From: Psychrobacter sp. FDAARGOS_221
GTDB taxonomy: Bacteria > Pseudomonadota > Gammaproteobacteria > Pseudomonadales > Moraxellaceae
Length of the DNA stretch: 64,000 nucleotides
Reading direction: 5' to 3'
Assembly (NCBI RefSeq): GCF_002313155.2
Contig: NZ_NWFK02000001.1
Coordinates: 1,302,001 to 1,366,000 of the forward strand
Below, piece by piece: positions 46,193 to 56,129 of the stretch. Below the pieces are notes generated by a model. The model saw nothing but the letters and a program-made list of their open reading frames with translations. It had not been told where the DNA came from and searched no databases. Both the position numbers and the translations under genes were made by a program. The first letter of the stretch is position 1, and each line of letters starts with the position of its first letter.

Positions 46193-47245
46193 TTACTTTT
46201 CGGAGGTCGGAGCTGACGCTACTGGAGTACTGTGCACCGCACGTGGATGTGCCTTGTCATAGACTTGGGTTAAGCGCGCAAAATCAACATGGGTATAGAT
46301 CTGCGTGGTGCTAATATCGCTGTGACCCAACATCTCTTGCACCGCTCTCAGATCACCACTGCCAGACAACATATGTGAGGCAAAGCAGTGACGCAATAAA
46401 TGCGGATACATATTTTGGGCAATACCAGCACGTGCAGCCGCCACTTTCAGGCGCTGCTGAACCGCACGTGTACTCAAGCGCGTTCCTAACTTTTCACTGA
46501 TAAACAGTGCCGTATCGCCATTCTCTTCCCATAGATAGCGATGCGGTAGATAAGTGGTAATCGCTTTTAATGCTTGCCGGCCGACTGGCACCAAGCGTGT
46601 TTTATTACCTTTACCCAATACGCGAACTTCGCCACGCTCACCACTGGCATCAATACGCAAATCTGCCACATTCAATCCAACCAGCTCACCAACACGCAGA
46701 CCACTGCTGTATAGCAGCTCAAACATCGCTTTGTCACGTATCCAAAGCCGCGCTTGCTCTGGCGTATCTGGCATCGGCTGCTCCAGCAGCTGCGCAATGA
46801 GATCACCATCAGCAATGCTCGGTAAAGGTCTTGGGGTTCGCTTTAATTGATAGCCTGTGGTCGGATTAATTCGAGCCGTGCCCTGCTCAATCATCCATCC
46901 ATAAAAATGGCGGATGGCAGACAGCTCTTGCTGTACACTGGAAATGGCCAATGCATCGCCATCGAGACGCTTGGCAATATAGTTAGACAGCTGACGTTTA
47001 TCACAACGGGTCCAAATCAGCTTACGGGTATCCAAAAAACACGCCAGCTGATATAAAGCCGCATGATAGGCAGATAGCGTATGCGGTGATAGTTGCTGCA
47101 CTTTTAGCTGCCCCAACCACTGCTCTACCGGCACTAATAACGCCTGCATACTGTCGCTCAGCTGCTGCACCTGATCGTCTGCTTTGACATCAGACTCAGC
47201 AGCTACTGCTTGTTTTGACATTTTTGGCATGGCTTTGTTTGGCAC
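46193..47245 (-). CDS. xerC: Tyrosine recombinase XerC
   Basis: Site-specific recombinase that with XerD resolves chromosome dimers at dif. The SAM-like core-binding domain (about 37-125) is followed by the catalytic domain with Arg184 (GLRVGEL), Lys212 (GKGNK), His282 and Arg285 (HLLRH), His308 (LGHSD) and Tyr317 (IYTHVD): all six residues are present. Start is GTG 47245, 14 nt after dapF; ATG 47230 is possible. Extra residues at both ends make 350 against about 300. Order lysA, dapF, xerC is conserved in pseudomonads. Confidence 0.94.
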   Translation of the reverse strand: MPNKAMPKMSKQAVAAESDVKADDQVQQLSDSMQALLVPVEQWLGQLKVQQLSPHTLSAYHAALYQLACFLDTRKLIWTRCDKRQLSNYIAKRLDGDALAISSVQQELSAIRHFYGWMIEQGTARINPTTGYQLKRTPRPLPSIADGDLIAQLLEQPMPDTPEQARLWIRDKAMFELLYSSGLRVGELVGLNVADLRIDASGERGEVRVLGKGNKTRLVPVGRQALKAITTYLPHRYLWEENGDTALFISEKLGTRLSTRAVQQRLKVAAARAGIAQNMYPHLLRHCFASHMLSGSGDLRAVQEMLGHSDISTTQIYTHVDFARLTQVYDKAHPRAVHSTPVASAPTSEK

Positions 47246-47259
47246 TGTAACGCTGCTAT

Positions 47260-48144
47260 TTATGGTGCAGCGGGCTTGATGCCTGCTTGGGCCATCATGC
47301 CATCTGGGCTAAACACACCTTCGTAGACAAACGCTGTCGGGCCAGTCATCATCACAGAATAGCCAGGTGACCAACGGATGAGCAAGCTGCCGCCATATAG
47401 CTGCGCTCTAATCTCTTCGCCTTCATCTAGCCAACCTTCGCGAATACCAGTAGCCACTGCCGCACAAGCACCGGTACCACAGGCTTGGGTCTCACCCACA
47501 CCACGCTCATAGACACGCAGACGGATATGACGCTGATTCATAACTTGCATAAAGCCAACATTGACGCGCTCAGGGAATGCTGGATGCGACTCAATAGCCT
47601 TACCTAATTTCTCAACGTCCGCGGTCAAGATATCATCGACTTTAATCACCGCATGCGGATTGCCCATATTGGCAACATACAGCTGTACCGGCGTACCATC
47701 GACATCTAAATGATAGGCATTTTGAATTTTGGTAATGGCTTTTGGGGTAAATGGAATCTCAGCAGGCTCAAAGCGTGGCTTACCCATATCCACTTCGACC
47801 CAGCCATAATTATCGGTAGATAGTGTCAAAATACCGGACTTAGTCTCAACGCGAATGCGCTGCTTAAATGACAACTTGCGCGCTTGTACAAAGCGAGCAA
47901 AACAGCGTGCGCCATTACCACATTGTTCAACTTCACTGCCATCTGAGTTAAAAATACGATATCGGAAGTCAACATCTGGGCGCATCGGCGGCTCAACCAC
48001 TAACAGCTGATCAAAACCGATACCTAAATTACGGTCGGCCAATAACGAAATAAGCTCTGGTGTTAAGTCCAAACGCTGGGTAACCAGATCAATGACCATA
48101 AAGTCATTGCCCAGACCATGCATTTTTGTGAATTCTATTAGCAT
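47260..48144 (-). CDS. dapF: Diaminopimelate epimerase
   Basis: Cofactor-free epimerase converting LL- to meso-diaminopimelate for lysine and peptidoglycan. [15 protein letters not shown] opens it. The two catalytic cysteines are in [13 protein letters not shown] and [10 protein letters not shown]. 294 residues. AAGGAA precedes ATG 48144. It appears to start its own transcript after the lysA terminator and is followed closely by xerC. Confidence 0.95.
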   Translation of the reverse strand: MLIEFTKMHGLGNDFMVIDLVTQRLDLTPELISLLADRNLGIGFDQLLVVEPPMRPDVDFRYRIFNSDGSEVEQCGNGARCFARFVQARKLSFKQRIRVETKSGILTLSTDNYGWVEVDMGKPRFEPAEIPFTPKAITKIQNAYHLDVDGTPVQLYVANMGNPHAVIKVDDILTADVEKLGKAIESHPAFPERVNVGFMQVMNQRHIRLRVYERGVGETQACGTGACAAVATGIREGWLDEGEEIRAQLYGGSLLIRWSPGYSVMMTGPTAFVYEGVFSPDGMMAQAGIKPAAP

Positions 48145-48635
48145 TTTTTCTGTTCCTTAGATTTTATTTATGTCTTATATTACCACGCAGTTTGTGACAA
48201 TGATAATGCCAAGCGTGTGTTCGACTAAAAATATGAAAACTGCCTTTTTTTACGCTTAATCTATCGCCAAACACGCCTAAAATAATGACAAGGCGAGCTA
48301 GCTCAAACATATCTTACACACCTTAACCAATTTAACGTTATCACTACCTAGTCGTTCACTCCCCTAACAGTTACGGGTTGAGTATTAGCCCAAAATACAG
48401 GGCACAAACCACAGGTTCCAATATAAAAAAAGCCTGCATGTTAAATGCAGGCTTTTGATGATTTTATCAATAGCAAATATCGGTTATTGGCTTTTTAAAT
48501 TGCTATTTTGAGCCTCTATTTGCAACAAACCTTTTATAATAGAGGCTAAACAAACTAGGATTCAAGTAAAGCCTAACTTAAATAAAACAACACCTAAACC
48601 ATCAATAGCAAACCAAACTCAGTTTTAGTAACGTG
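48145..48635. other. Intergenic region between lysA and dapF
   Basis: 491 nt. It contains the lysA terminator and, nearer lysA, a 10-bp inverted repeat AGCCTCTATT/AATAGAGGCT (48511-48520, 48538-48547) without a T run. Confidence 0.55.
48425..48456 (-). terminator. Terminator of lysA
   Basis: AAAAGCCTGCAT/ATGCAGGCTTTT, 12-bp perfect stem, 5-nt loop, T7 on the minus strand. Confidence 0.85.
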
Positions 48636-50018
48636 CTAAGCGTCAAACACTGACTCAGACTCGAACAGCTGCTCAACGGTCTCACGTTGACGCACCACTT
48701 GATGCTTATCGCCAGAGACCATCACTTCAGCTGGACGAGGACGGGTGTTGTAATTGCTGCTCATCACAAATCCATAAGCACCCGCGCCTGTCACTGCCAA
48801 TACATCACCGACTGCTAACGATAGCAGACGCTCTTTGGCCAAGAAATCACCGGTTTCACAGATAGCACCAACAATCTCCCAGCTTTGCTCTTCGGTATCG
48901 GCTGCCGGCTCACTGCGCGCAGGAATCACTGCCATCTCTGCCTGATATAACGCCGGACGAATCAAGTCATTCATAGCCGCATCGACGATAGCGAAGTTTT
49001 TGTGCTTGGTTGGCTTTAACACTTCAACCTGTGTTAATAGAACGCCCGCATTGGCAACAATACTCCGACCTGGCTCAAAAAATACTTTTAGACCCAATTG
49101 CTGTAGTTTTGGTAATAATGCCGCAGCAAATTCACTAACTTTGGCCACTTCTTCATCAATATATAACACGCCCAAGCCGCCGCCTAAGTCAATGTGCTCA
49201 AGCTCAATACCGACTTGTTTTAACGCGTCGATTAGCTCAATGACTTTATCTAACGCATCAACAAAAGGATCAATCTCGGTCAATTGTGAACCAATATGAC
49301 AGTCAATACCGACAATATTCAAGTTCGCTAGGCTTTGCGCATGTTGATAAGCTGCAACCGCGATATCATGGCTGATACCGAACTTATTGCCTTTTAGGCC
49401 GGTTGAGATGTAAGGGTGAGTTTTGGCGTCGACATCTGGATTAACACGAATAGATATCGGCGCTTGCACCCCAAGTTCAGCGGCTACTGCATTTAGGGTG
49501 TCCAGCTCGCTCAATGACTCCACATTAAAGCAGCCAATGCCGGCTTGTAGCCCTGCTTTTAATTCAGCGACCGTTTTACCGACACCTGAGAAAACCACTT
49601 TGCTTGGGTCTGCACCGACAGCCAATACTCGTGCCAACTCGCCAGCAGACACTAAATCAAAGCCAGCACCAGCCTCAGCCAATACTTTCAATACCGCCAA
49701 GTTTGAGTTTGCTTTTACCGCATAACACACTTGGTGATCGATGGCAGCGAAGCTATCACTATAAGCATGATACGCTTCTAAGATAGCCTGCTTAGAGTAG
49801 ACGTATAACGGTGTGCCATATTGCTTAACCAAGGTATCAACACTAACCGACTCAATGGTTAAAGCGCCTTGTTGATAACTTAAACTTGGTAATTGTTTAA
49901 CAAAGGCTTCTGGCTGAATGCGTAATCCATTTGCGGTGTGCTGTGCTGCTGAAGAAGTCGAATTGCTCATAGTATGCGGATATCCAAGTGTTTGCTGTTC
50001 GGGTAACGGATTGGTCAT
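48636..50018 (-). CDS. lysA: Diaminopimelate decarboxylase
   Basis: PLP enzyme of the last lysine step, meso-DAP to lysine. The PLP lysine is in CYAVKANSN; HIGSQ, DLGGGLG and FEPGRSIVANAG are cofactor and barrel motifs; CETGDFLA carries the catalytic cysteine and VMSSNYNTRPRP ends the active site. 460 residues; the first 35 have no counterpart in the family, and ATG 49970 is an alternative start. Neither start has a good ribosome site. Confidence 0.93.
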   Translation of the reverse strand: MTNPLPEQQTLGYPHTMSNSTSSAAQHTANGLRIQPEAFVKQLPSLSYQQGALTIESVSVDTLVKQYGTPLYVYSKQAILEAYHAYSDSFAAIDHQVCYAVKANSNLAVLKVLAEAGAGFDLVSAGELARVLAVGADPSKVVFSGVGKTVAELKAGLQAGIGCFNVESLSELDTLNAVAAELGVQAPISIRVNPDVDAKTHPYISTGLKGNKFGISHDIAVAAYQHAQSLANLNIVGIDCHIGSQLTEIDPFVDALDKVIELIDALKQVGIELEHIDLGGGLGVLYIDEEVAKVSEFAAALLPKLQQLGLKVFFEPGRSIVANAGVLLTQVEVLKPTKHKNFAIVDAAMNDLIRPALYQAEMAVIPARSEPAADTEEQSWEIVGAICETGDFLAKERLLSLAVGDVLAVTGAGAYGFVMSSNYNTRPRPAEVMVSGDKHQVVRQRETVEQLFESESVFDA

Positions 50019-50139
50019 TTAATTTAGTAATTTAATAAAGCTTGGCTAATAAAGCCACGCTGTTAACTTAAGCTAAGTTGCTAGATAACACAAGATTTTT
50101 TGCTGTTGTAGACGGTCAGTATGTTAGTTAGTCAGTATG

Positions 50140-50490
50140 TTAATAGTCAGCAGGATTCTCTGCGGCTGCCTCTTGTACTTCCTGTTGGGTGTAATCTATT
50201 GTTGGCTTAGCATCTTCAGATTTATTGCCTTTATATAAAATAAAATCGGTATTACTCGGGGCATCTTTTGTCAAATATAAGTCGCCACTTTGACCACACC
50301 CAGTCAATAACACAGGCGTTATTAATACTGCGGTTAATAAAGCAGCTCGACAACGTTTGGCAGAATATAAGCCTTTCATAGAAGTTATAGAAGAAAGCTT
50401 TGTGGCCAGTTGCGGTTTAGCGCTGATTTTAGTTGCATCAATCAATCGCGCTTTTAGATTTTTATCAGTGTTATAACGAACGTTTAGCAT
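50140..50490 (-). CDS. lptM: LptM/YifL-like small lipoprotein
   Basis: Small lipoprotein whose E. coli homologue LptM helps LptD disulfide maturation. The lipobox and its tail, LLTGCGQSGDLYLTKD, are the LptM signature. The frame starts at ATG 50490 with AGGA eight bases upstream, but this puts 64 residues before the lipid Cys; ATG 50379 would give a normal signal peptide but has no ribosome site. The place upstream of lysA is the usual one (yifL-dapF-xerC region in E. coli). Confidence 0.8.
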   Translation of the reverse strand: MLNVRYNTDKNLKARLIDATKISAKPQLATKLSSITSMKGLYSAKRCRAALLTAVLITPVLLTGCGQSGDLYLTKDAPSNTDFILYKGNKSEDAKPTIDYTQQEVQEAAAENPADY

Positions 50491-51024
50491 AAGTGGCGTC
50501 CTATAAATTCAAACTTAGGGTCATATTCAAGCAGTCATGTTTAACAATCATGACAAATGACTAAGTGGTTTGCTATGGTAACAAACTTCTTAAAAATTGC
50601 CTAAATGCTTTTTTCTAAAAATTTTATTCTATTAAACAAAGTTTTAACTTTTAAGTGGTTAACCGCTGTTTTTCAAATAAATCTAGGCTATACTTATAAC
50701 TGAGCTTATGAGCGTTCACTCATAATGATATACTCATCACGCTATCATGCTAAGAACTTCTAGCTTATCAAAGACATAGATATCATTGGGTTCAGGGACT
50801 TTAAAACCCAGTTGCTATTGTTAAATTCAATAGTGGTTAACCCAACCGTCATCCAGCCTATCGATGTTTATAAAGCAAAAGGTTTACTCAGCAGATAGCG
50901 TTTCGCTTATAAGCTTGGGGCGTATTGAAGCTAAAAACTATCTCTAGAATAGTATTAAAATCCATAAAGCTTACGGCGCTATTTCTCTTTTTTTATTCAC
51001 TTCAACCTACTGTAAGGATACAAC
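50491..51024. other. Intergenic region between lptM and ackA
   Basis: 534 nt between divergent genes. Small inverted repeats are present (GTCATG/CATGAC near 50534-50554; TGGGTT/AACCCA near 50787-50810). No gene or clear promoter hexamers could be picked. Confidence 0.5.
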
Positions 51025-52227
51025 ATGAGCAATACCATCATCACCAAACCTACCTTAGTTGTTAACTGTGGCTCTTCTTCAATCAAATATGCGCTACTAA
51101 GTGAAGACAATCAACACCGTATCACTGGGCTTGCAGAAAACTTAGGATTAGACGATGCCCGTATTGTTCATAAATCTGTTGAGGGCGAAAAAACAGAAGT
51201 TCATATTCCAGGGGCAAACCACAAAGCAGCATTGGTAAAAATCATGGAGTTATTGGGTGATCAATCTCCTATCGCTGTTGGACACCGGGTGGTTCATGGA
51301 GGCCGCGAGTTTAGCTCAGCAGAAAAAGTCACCCCACACGTTATCAAAGAAGTAAAACGTCTAAAAGCATTGGCACCACTTCACAACCCAGCCAATGCCA
51401 CAGGTATTGAAGCAGTACAAGCGATTCACCCAGATCTACCACAAGTGGTAGTATTCGATACAGCTTTCCACCAAACCATGCCACCAAAAGCATTCCGCTA
51501 CGCCATTCCAAAAGAGATGTATGAAAATGACTTCATCCGTCGCTATGGCTTCCATGGCACATCACACGCCTACTTATCTGAGCGTGCCAGCAAGTTAACT
51601 GACAAAGAAGGCCCACATGGCTGGTTGATTGCTCACTTAGGTAACGGTAGCTCAGCAACCGCGGTTTATAACGGCGAAAGCTTAGACACCAGCATGGGCT
51701 TGACCCCACTAGAAGGTCTAATGATGGGTACTCGCTGTGGTGATGTTGACCCAAGCTTGCACATTCATCTAAAACGCACCATGGGCTTAAACCTAGAAGA
51801 AATCGACACTATCTTGAACAAAGAAAGTGGCCTGTTAGGTGTTTCTGGCGTGTCTAATGACATGCGTACTGTTGAATCAATTGCCAATGACGACTCGCAC
51901 CCACACCAAGCTGATGCACAATTAGCGGTTGAAATGTTCTGCTATCGCGCTGGTAAATACTTAGCCTCGTTATCTTGTGCCCTACCTGAGCTGACCGGTA
52001 TTATTTTCTCAGGCGGTATTGGTGAAAACTCAGCAACGATTCGTGGCCGTATTCTTGATGTCATGCGTCACTTTGCACTTGATGTCGATAGCAGTAAAAA
52101 CGATGCCTTATTTGGCGGCAACGAAGGCAGCTTCCACGGTGAGAACAGCCGTTATGAGCTGTGGGTTATCCCAACTGATGAAGAGTTCCAGATCGCTGAA
52201 GAAACCAGACAAGTATTGGGCCTGTAA
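51025..52227 (+). CDS. ackA: Acetate kinase
   Basis: Converts acetyl phosphate and ADP to acetate and ATP. VVNCGSSSIKYALL is the first phosphate motif; VGHRVVHGG, FDTAFHQTMP and YGFHGTSHAY line the active site; FSGGIGENSATIRG is the adenosine motif. 400 residues. AAGGA precedes ATG 51025. pta follows after 70 nt, the standard ackA-pta operon for acetate overflow and uptake. Confidence 0.96.
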   Translation: MSNTIITKPTLVVNCGSSSIKYALLSEDNQHRITGLAENLGLDDARIVHKSVEGEKTEVHIPGANHKAALVKIMELLGDQSPIAVGHRVVHGGREFSSAEKVTPHVIKEVKRLKALAPLHNPANATGIEAVQAIHPDLPQVVVFDTAFHQTMPPKAFRYAIPKEMYENDFIRRYGFHGTSHAYLSERASKLTDKEGPHGWLIAHLGNGSSATAVYNGESLDTSMGLTPLEGLMMGTRCGDVDPSLHIHLKRTMGLNLEEIDTILNKESGLLGVSGVSNDMRTVESIANDDSHPHQADAQLAVEMFCYRAGKYLASLSCALPELTGIIFSGGIGENSATIRGRILDVMRHFALDVDSSKNDALFGGNEGSFHGENSRYELWVIPTDEEFQIAEETRQVLGL

Positions 52228-52297
52228 TAGGGTGTATGTAACATAGCAACTTGTTTCAATATTTTGATAAATAATTTAAATAAATAAGGATTGTTTT

Positions 52298-54448
52298 ATG
52301 CAAACTATTTTACTGGTACCTACAGGGCGTGGTGTTGGCTTGACCTCTGCCGCACTTGGTCTGATTAAATCATTAGAAACGATTGGCGTTAAGGCCAGCT
52401 TTAGCAAGCCTTTTTTACAAGATGATTCGCATGACTCGCGTCAAACACTAGACAGCTCAAGTGAGCTTGCCCAACAAGTATTCGGTTTTAATCCGCCTGA
52501 GTCTATTTCTCGTGATCGCCTTGAGCGCATGATGAATGTGGGCAACACAGACGATTTAATGGAAGAAGTGGTCAGCAATATTCAAAATGCAGTTACCGAT
52601 CAAGACAGTGTTGTCATTTGTGAAGGTATGGTGCCGACTGAAGAAGCCAACTATGCGGCACAATTGAACTATGCGCTGGCCATTGCGTTAGATGCTAAGG
52701 TGATTTTCGTCAGTATGGCTGACCTTGAGAATCCGAAAAACTTAGCTGAAAAAATGGAAACCTATGCGCGTGTATTTGGCGGCTTAGCTTCTGAGCGCAC
52801 CCTAGGCTGTATCTTAATGCGTGCTCAGAATATGGATTCAGAGACAGATACCAATCCTGTGGCACCAGGTAAAGCATACCAAGCACTAGATGCAAGCTTT
52901 ATCCAGACCATTCAGTCGCACTCACCTAAGTTTGCCACCGATGCCTTCCATCTGATCGGTGTGGTTCCATTTAGTAACCATTTATCCGTACAACGCGCTT
53001 GGGACGTCGGTGAAGGTCTAAGTGCCAACTGGTTGAATATCGGTGATGCCAAAAAACGTCGTGTATTAAAAACCAGTCTAACGGCACGCACTATTTCACG
53101 CGTTGGTGAGGTATTCAGTAAAGGCACGCTAATCGTTACGCCAGGTGATCGTGATGACTTACTATTGGCCAGTGCTATGGCAGCGGTCAATGGTATTGAG
53201 ATGGCGGGTATCGTGTTAACCGGTGATATCGTACCAAACGATACGGTGTTTGAGCTATGTCAGCCTGCTTTAGAAGCTGGTCTACCGATCATGAGTGTGC
53301 CAACCAACAGCTTTGAGACCGTCACTGACCTGACCAACTTAAGCAACGAGATTCCAAAAGATGATGTTGAGCGTGCTCAAGCGGTTACTAGCTTCGTAGC
53401 AGCGCATCTTGATTTAGAGTGGCTGAAGAAGTTCTTTGAACGTGACTATAAACCTCGCTTATCACCTTCTGCATTCCGTAACCAAGTGGTTAGAAAGGCA
53501 CAAGGTGCTAAAATGCGTGTGGTATTACCCGAAGGTGAAGAGCCACGTACCATTGAAGCGGCGGCTATCTGTCAAACCCGTGGCATCGCAAAATGTGTGC
53601 TATTAGGTAATGCACAGCAAATTAACAAAGTGGCTAAAGAGCACGGCGTTAAGCTGCCTGAAGATATCGAAATCATTGACCCAAGCAACCTTGATCTTGA
53701 TAAATACATCAAAGCGTTCGTTGAGCGTCGTAAAGGCAAAGCCACAGAAGAGCAAGCTGCCAAAGAGCTTGAAGATACCGTGGTACTGGGTACAACCATG
53801 TTGTATCTAGACGAAGTCGACGGTCTGGTATCTGGTGCGATTCATACCACCGCCAATACCGTTCGCCCAGCCTTCCAGCTGATTAAGACCGCACCTCAAT
53901 ACTCGCTGGTCTCTTCAATCTTCTTCATGCTACTACCTGAGCAAGTTGTGGTCTATGGTGACTGTGCGATTAACCCAGATCCAAATGCTGAGCAGTTAGC
54001 AGAGATTGCCATTCAGTCTGCCGCATCAGCCAAAGCCTTTGGTATTGAGCCAAAAGTGGCAATGATCAGTTACTCAACCGGTGCTTCTGGTACAGGTGAT
54101 GATGTTGAGAAAGTTAAGCAAGCGACACAAATTGTACGTGAACGTGCACCAGACTTATTAGTTGACGGTCCGTTACAGTATGACGCCGCTTCTGTGCTGA
54201 GTGTGGGTAAACAAAAAGCACCAGACTCACCAGTTGCTGGTCAAGCCAACGTCTTTATCTTCCCAGACTTGAATACTGGTAACACCACTTATAAAGCGGT
54301 ACAACGTAGCGCGAATGTGGTCAGTGTAGGCCCAATGCTTCAAGGTCTGAATAAGCCAGTAAACGACTTGTCTCGTGGTGCGTTGGTCGATGATATCGTC
54401 TACACCATCGCGTTAACTGCGATTCAAGCCAGTAGCCCAGACGTATAG
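52298..54448 (+). CDS. pta: Phosphate acetyltransferase, long form
   Basis: Interconverts acetyl-CoA and acetyl phosphate. Long proteobacterial form of 716 residues: a P-loop-like N-terminal domain (VPTGRGVGLTSAALG), a DRTGG middle domain (TLIVTPGDRDDLLLASAMAA) and the C-terminal catalytic domain with LPEGEEPRTIEAA, SGAIHTTANTVRPAFQ and SYSTGASGTGDDVEKV. AAGGA precedes ATG 52298. Ends in a strong terminator. Confidence 0.96.
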   Translation: MQTILLVPTGRGVGLTSAALGLIKSLETIGVKASFSKPFLQDDSHDSRQTLDSSSELAQQVFGFNPPESISRDRLERMMNVGNTDDLMEEVVSNIQNAVTDQDSVVICEGMVPTEEANYAAQLNYALAIALDAKVIFVSMADLENPKNLAEKMETYARVFGGLASERTLGCILMRAQNMDSETDTNPVAPGKAYQALDASFIQTIQSHSPKFATDAFHLIGVVPFSNHLSVQRAWDVGEGLSANWLNIGDAKKRRVLKTSLTARTISRVGEVFSKGTLIVTPGDRDDLLLASAMAAVNGIEMAGIVLTGDIVPNDTVFELCQPALEAGLPIMSVPTNSFETVTDLTNLSNEIPKDDVERAQAVTSFVAAHLDLEWLKKFFERDYKPRLSPSAFRNQVVRKAQGAKMRVVLPEGEEPRTIEAAAICQTRGIAKCVLLGNAQQINKVAKEHGVKLPEDIEIIDPSNLDLDKYIKAFVERRKGKATEEQAAKELEDTVVLGTTMLYLDEVDGLVSGAIHTTANTVRPAFQLIKTAPQYSLVSSIFFMLLPEQVVVYGDCAINPDPNAEQLAEIAIQSAASAKAFGIEPKVAMISYSTGASGTGDDVEKVKQATQIVRERAPDLLVDGPLQYDAASVLSVGKQKAPDSPVAGQANVFIFPDLNTGNTTYKAVQRSANVVSVGPMLQGLNKPVNDLSRGALVDDIVYTIALTAIQASSPDV

Positions 54449-54534
54449 GCTAGAGACTCACTTATATAGAGAATCACTTATATAGACAGTGATTTATAAA
54501 AGTGAATGACAGTTAAACTTGATTGTTATTAATA

Positions 54535-54567
54535 AAAAAAGGCCAACCGCGTGTGTTGGCCTTTTTT
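54535..54567 (+). terminator. Terminator of ackA-pta
   Basis: GGCCAAC/GTTGGCC stem flanked by A6-7 and T6, 7-nt loop. Just before it TCACTTATATAGA occurs twice (54458-54470, 54474-54486). Confidence 0.92.
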
Positions 54568-54637
54568 ATGGGTTAAGCTACTGCTACCCTGTTTATTATT
54601 GTCGATATTGATTTAAATCGTTTTATAAGAAAAAACC

Positions 54638-55435
54638 ATGACTAATCCAGACGCTACAATAACCGCTAACCCACAACAGCTTCCCATCCAAATCTATCTT
54701 GGCGGCTCTTTTGACCCGGTGCATCATAGCCATCTCGACATGTTACAACACGTGGCTCACAGTGTTGCTAACCATAAATACTCTCAAGTACCAGCGGCAT
54801 CACATCAAAGCGCATCTCCTGCTCAGGTTGACGCCTATTTTATGCCTACTTCGCGCTCTCCGTTAAAGCAAAATAGCAGCAGTCCTCAGCATCGATTGGC
54901 AATGTTACAGTTGGCCATTACCGACTGTCAGCAGCATCAGCACACTTTTTGTGAGCAAGCCGGTGATGACAGCTCTCTGCAACCGCGCTTTTTAATCAGT
55001 GAGGCTGAGATTTGGCAGCCGCCACCTACCTATAGCATCGACACCTTAACCCAGCTGCGCGCTGATAACCCTTCAGCCAGTTTAATCTTTGTGATAGGTG
55101 CAGATAATATTGCCAGCCTGCCGCAGTGGCGTGATGGTGATAAACTGACCCAACTGTGCCATTTGTGGATTATCCCTCGTGATCAATTGCAACACAAACA
55201 GCAGGTTATCGACCTGTTACCTAAGTCGTTAACCGAGCAAGTAACCGACTCTATAAGTGACTTGAAAACCCATCGCCAAGGACGCATATACATAGATTCA
55301 GTCAGCGTTGCGCCTATTTCTAGCACCGCAATAAGACAAGCGATTTTCGATGGGCAGCATAATATTGCAAAAACTGCTTTGCCAGACTCTGTTTATTCGT
55401 ATATTATGAAAAACAATTTGTATACACCTCAGTGA
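54638..55435 (+). CDS. nadD: Nicotinate-nucleotide adenylyltransferase
   Basis: Adenylates nicotinate mononucleotide in NAD synthesis. The nucleotidyltransferase motif is GGSFDPVHHSH (22-32) and the C-terminal one ISSTAIRQ; FVIGADNIASLPQWRD binds the nucleotide. 265 residues against about 215; low-complexity loops at 45-62 and near 95-115 make the difference. The ribosome site is weak. rsfS follows, as in many bacteria, though 266 nt away. Confidence 0.9.
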   Translation: MTNPDATITANPQQLPIQIYLGGSFDPVHHSHLDMLQHVAHSVANHKYSQVPAASHQSASPAQVDAYFMPTSRSPLKQNSSSPQHRLAMLQLAITDCQQHQHTFCEQAGDDSSLQPRFLISEAEIWQPPPTYSIDTLTQLRADNPSASLIFVIGADNIASLPQWRDGDKLTQLCHLWIIPRDQLQHKQQVIDLLPKSLTEQVTDSISDLKTHRQGRIYIDSVSVAPISSTAIRQAIFDGQHNIAKTALPDSVYSYIMKNNLYTPQ

Positions 55436-55701
55436 TACAGCATTGGCAACCTCTGAAAACATTTGCTTATACTTTAGTGGCCTAACCCTTTGATAGTCTA
55501 AGCTAACCGTTAAAGAGGAACTGCTCAGCGGCTTAAAACACCCCCTTTTCACCTTTTTAAATCTCTCTATCCCCTCATGACACTATATTGATGTTATCGA
55601 CTAACGATAAACTATAGACCAAAAATGATAGAATAGACCCAGACAAACACACCCACTTACTGAACAGTAATAGATAAATTAGATAATCTAATAGGATAAA
55701 C

Positions 55702-56106
55702 ATGACGATAGAATCACAATCAAACACACCAATGACAGATGCTAGACTGAAAGTTTGCCTGAATATGGTACAAGAAGCGCTAGATGATGTTAAAGCCAGA
55801 AATATCACGGTATTAAACGTGGCTGAACTGACCGATGTTATGGAATATATGGTCATCGCTGAAGGTACTTCAAAGCGCCACGTTAACGCGGTAGCCGATC
55901 AAGTTGGTGCTATTGCTAAGCAAGCAGGATTTATGCCACTAGGCCGTGAAGGCGAGAAAGACAGCGACTGGACTTTGGTCGATTTAGGCGGCGTTGTGGT
56001 ACACATTATGACCAAACAAGCGCGTGAGTTTTATGACTTAGAAGGCCTATGGTCATCACCAGAAGAGCTGAAGAAGCTTGTGGCTCGTGATTTGAGTGAG
56101 CGCTAG
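55702..56106 (+). CDS. rsfS: Ribosome silencing factor RsfS
   Basis: Binds L14 of the large subunit and blocks subunit joining in starvation. ALDDVKARNITVLNV, DVMEYMVIAEGTSKRHVNAV, GEKDSDWTLVDLGGVVVHIM and AREFYDLEGLW are the RsfS/Iojap signature. AGGATA precedes ATG 55702. 134 residues, slightly long. Confidence 0.95.
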   Translation: MTIESQSNTPMTDARLKVCLNMVQEALDDVKARNITVLNVAELTDVMEYMVIAEGTSKRHVNAVADQVGAIAKQAGFMPLGREGEKDSDWTLVDLGGVVVHIMTKQAREFYDLEGLWSSPEELKKLVARDLSER

Positions 56107-56129
56107 GATACAATACCTTAGGAGTATTC

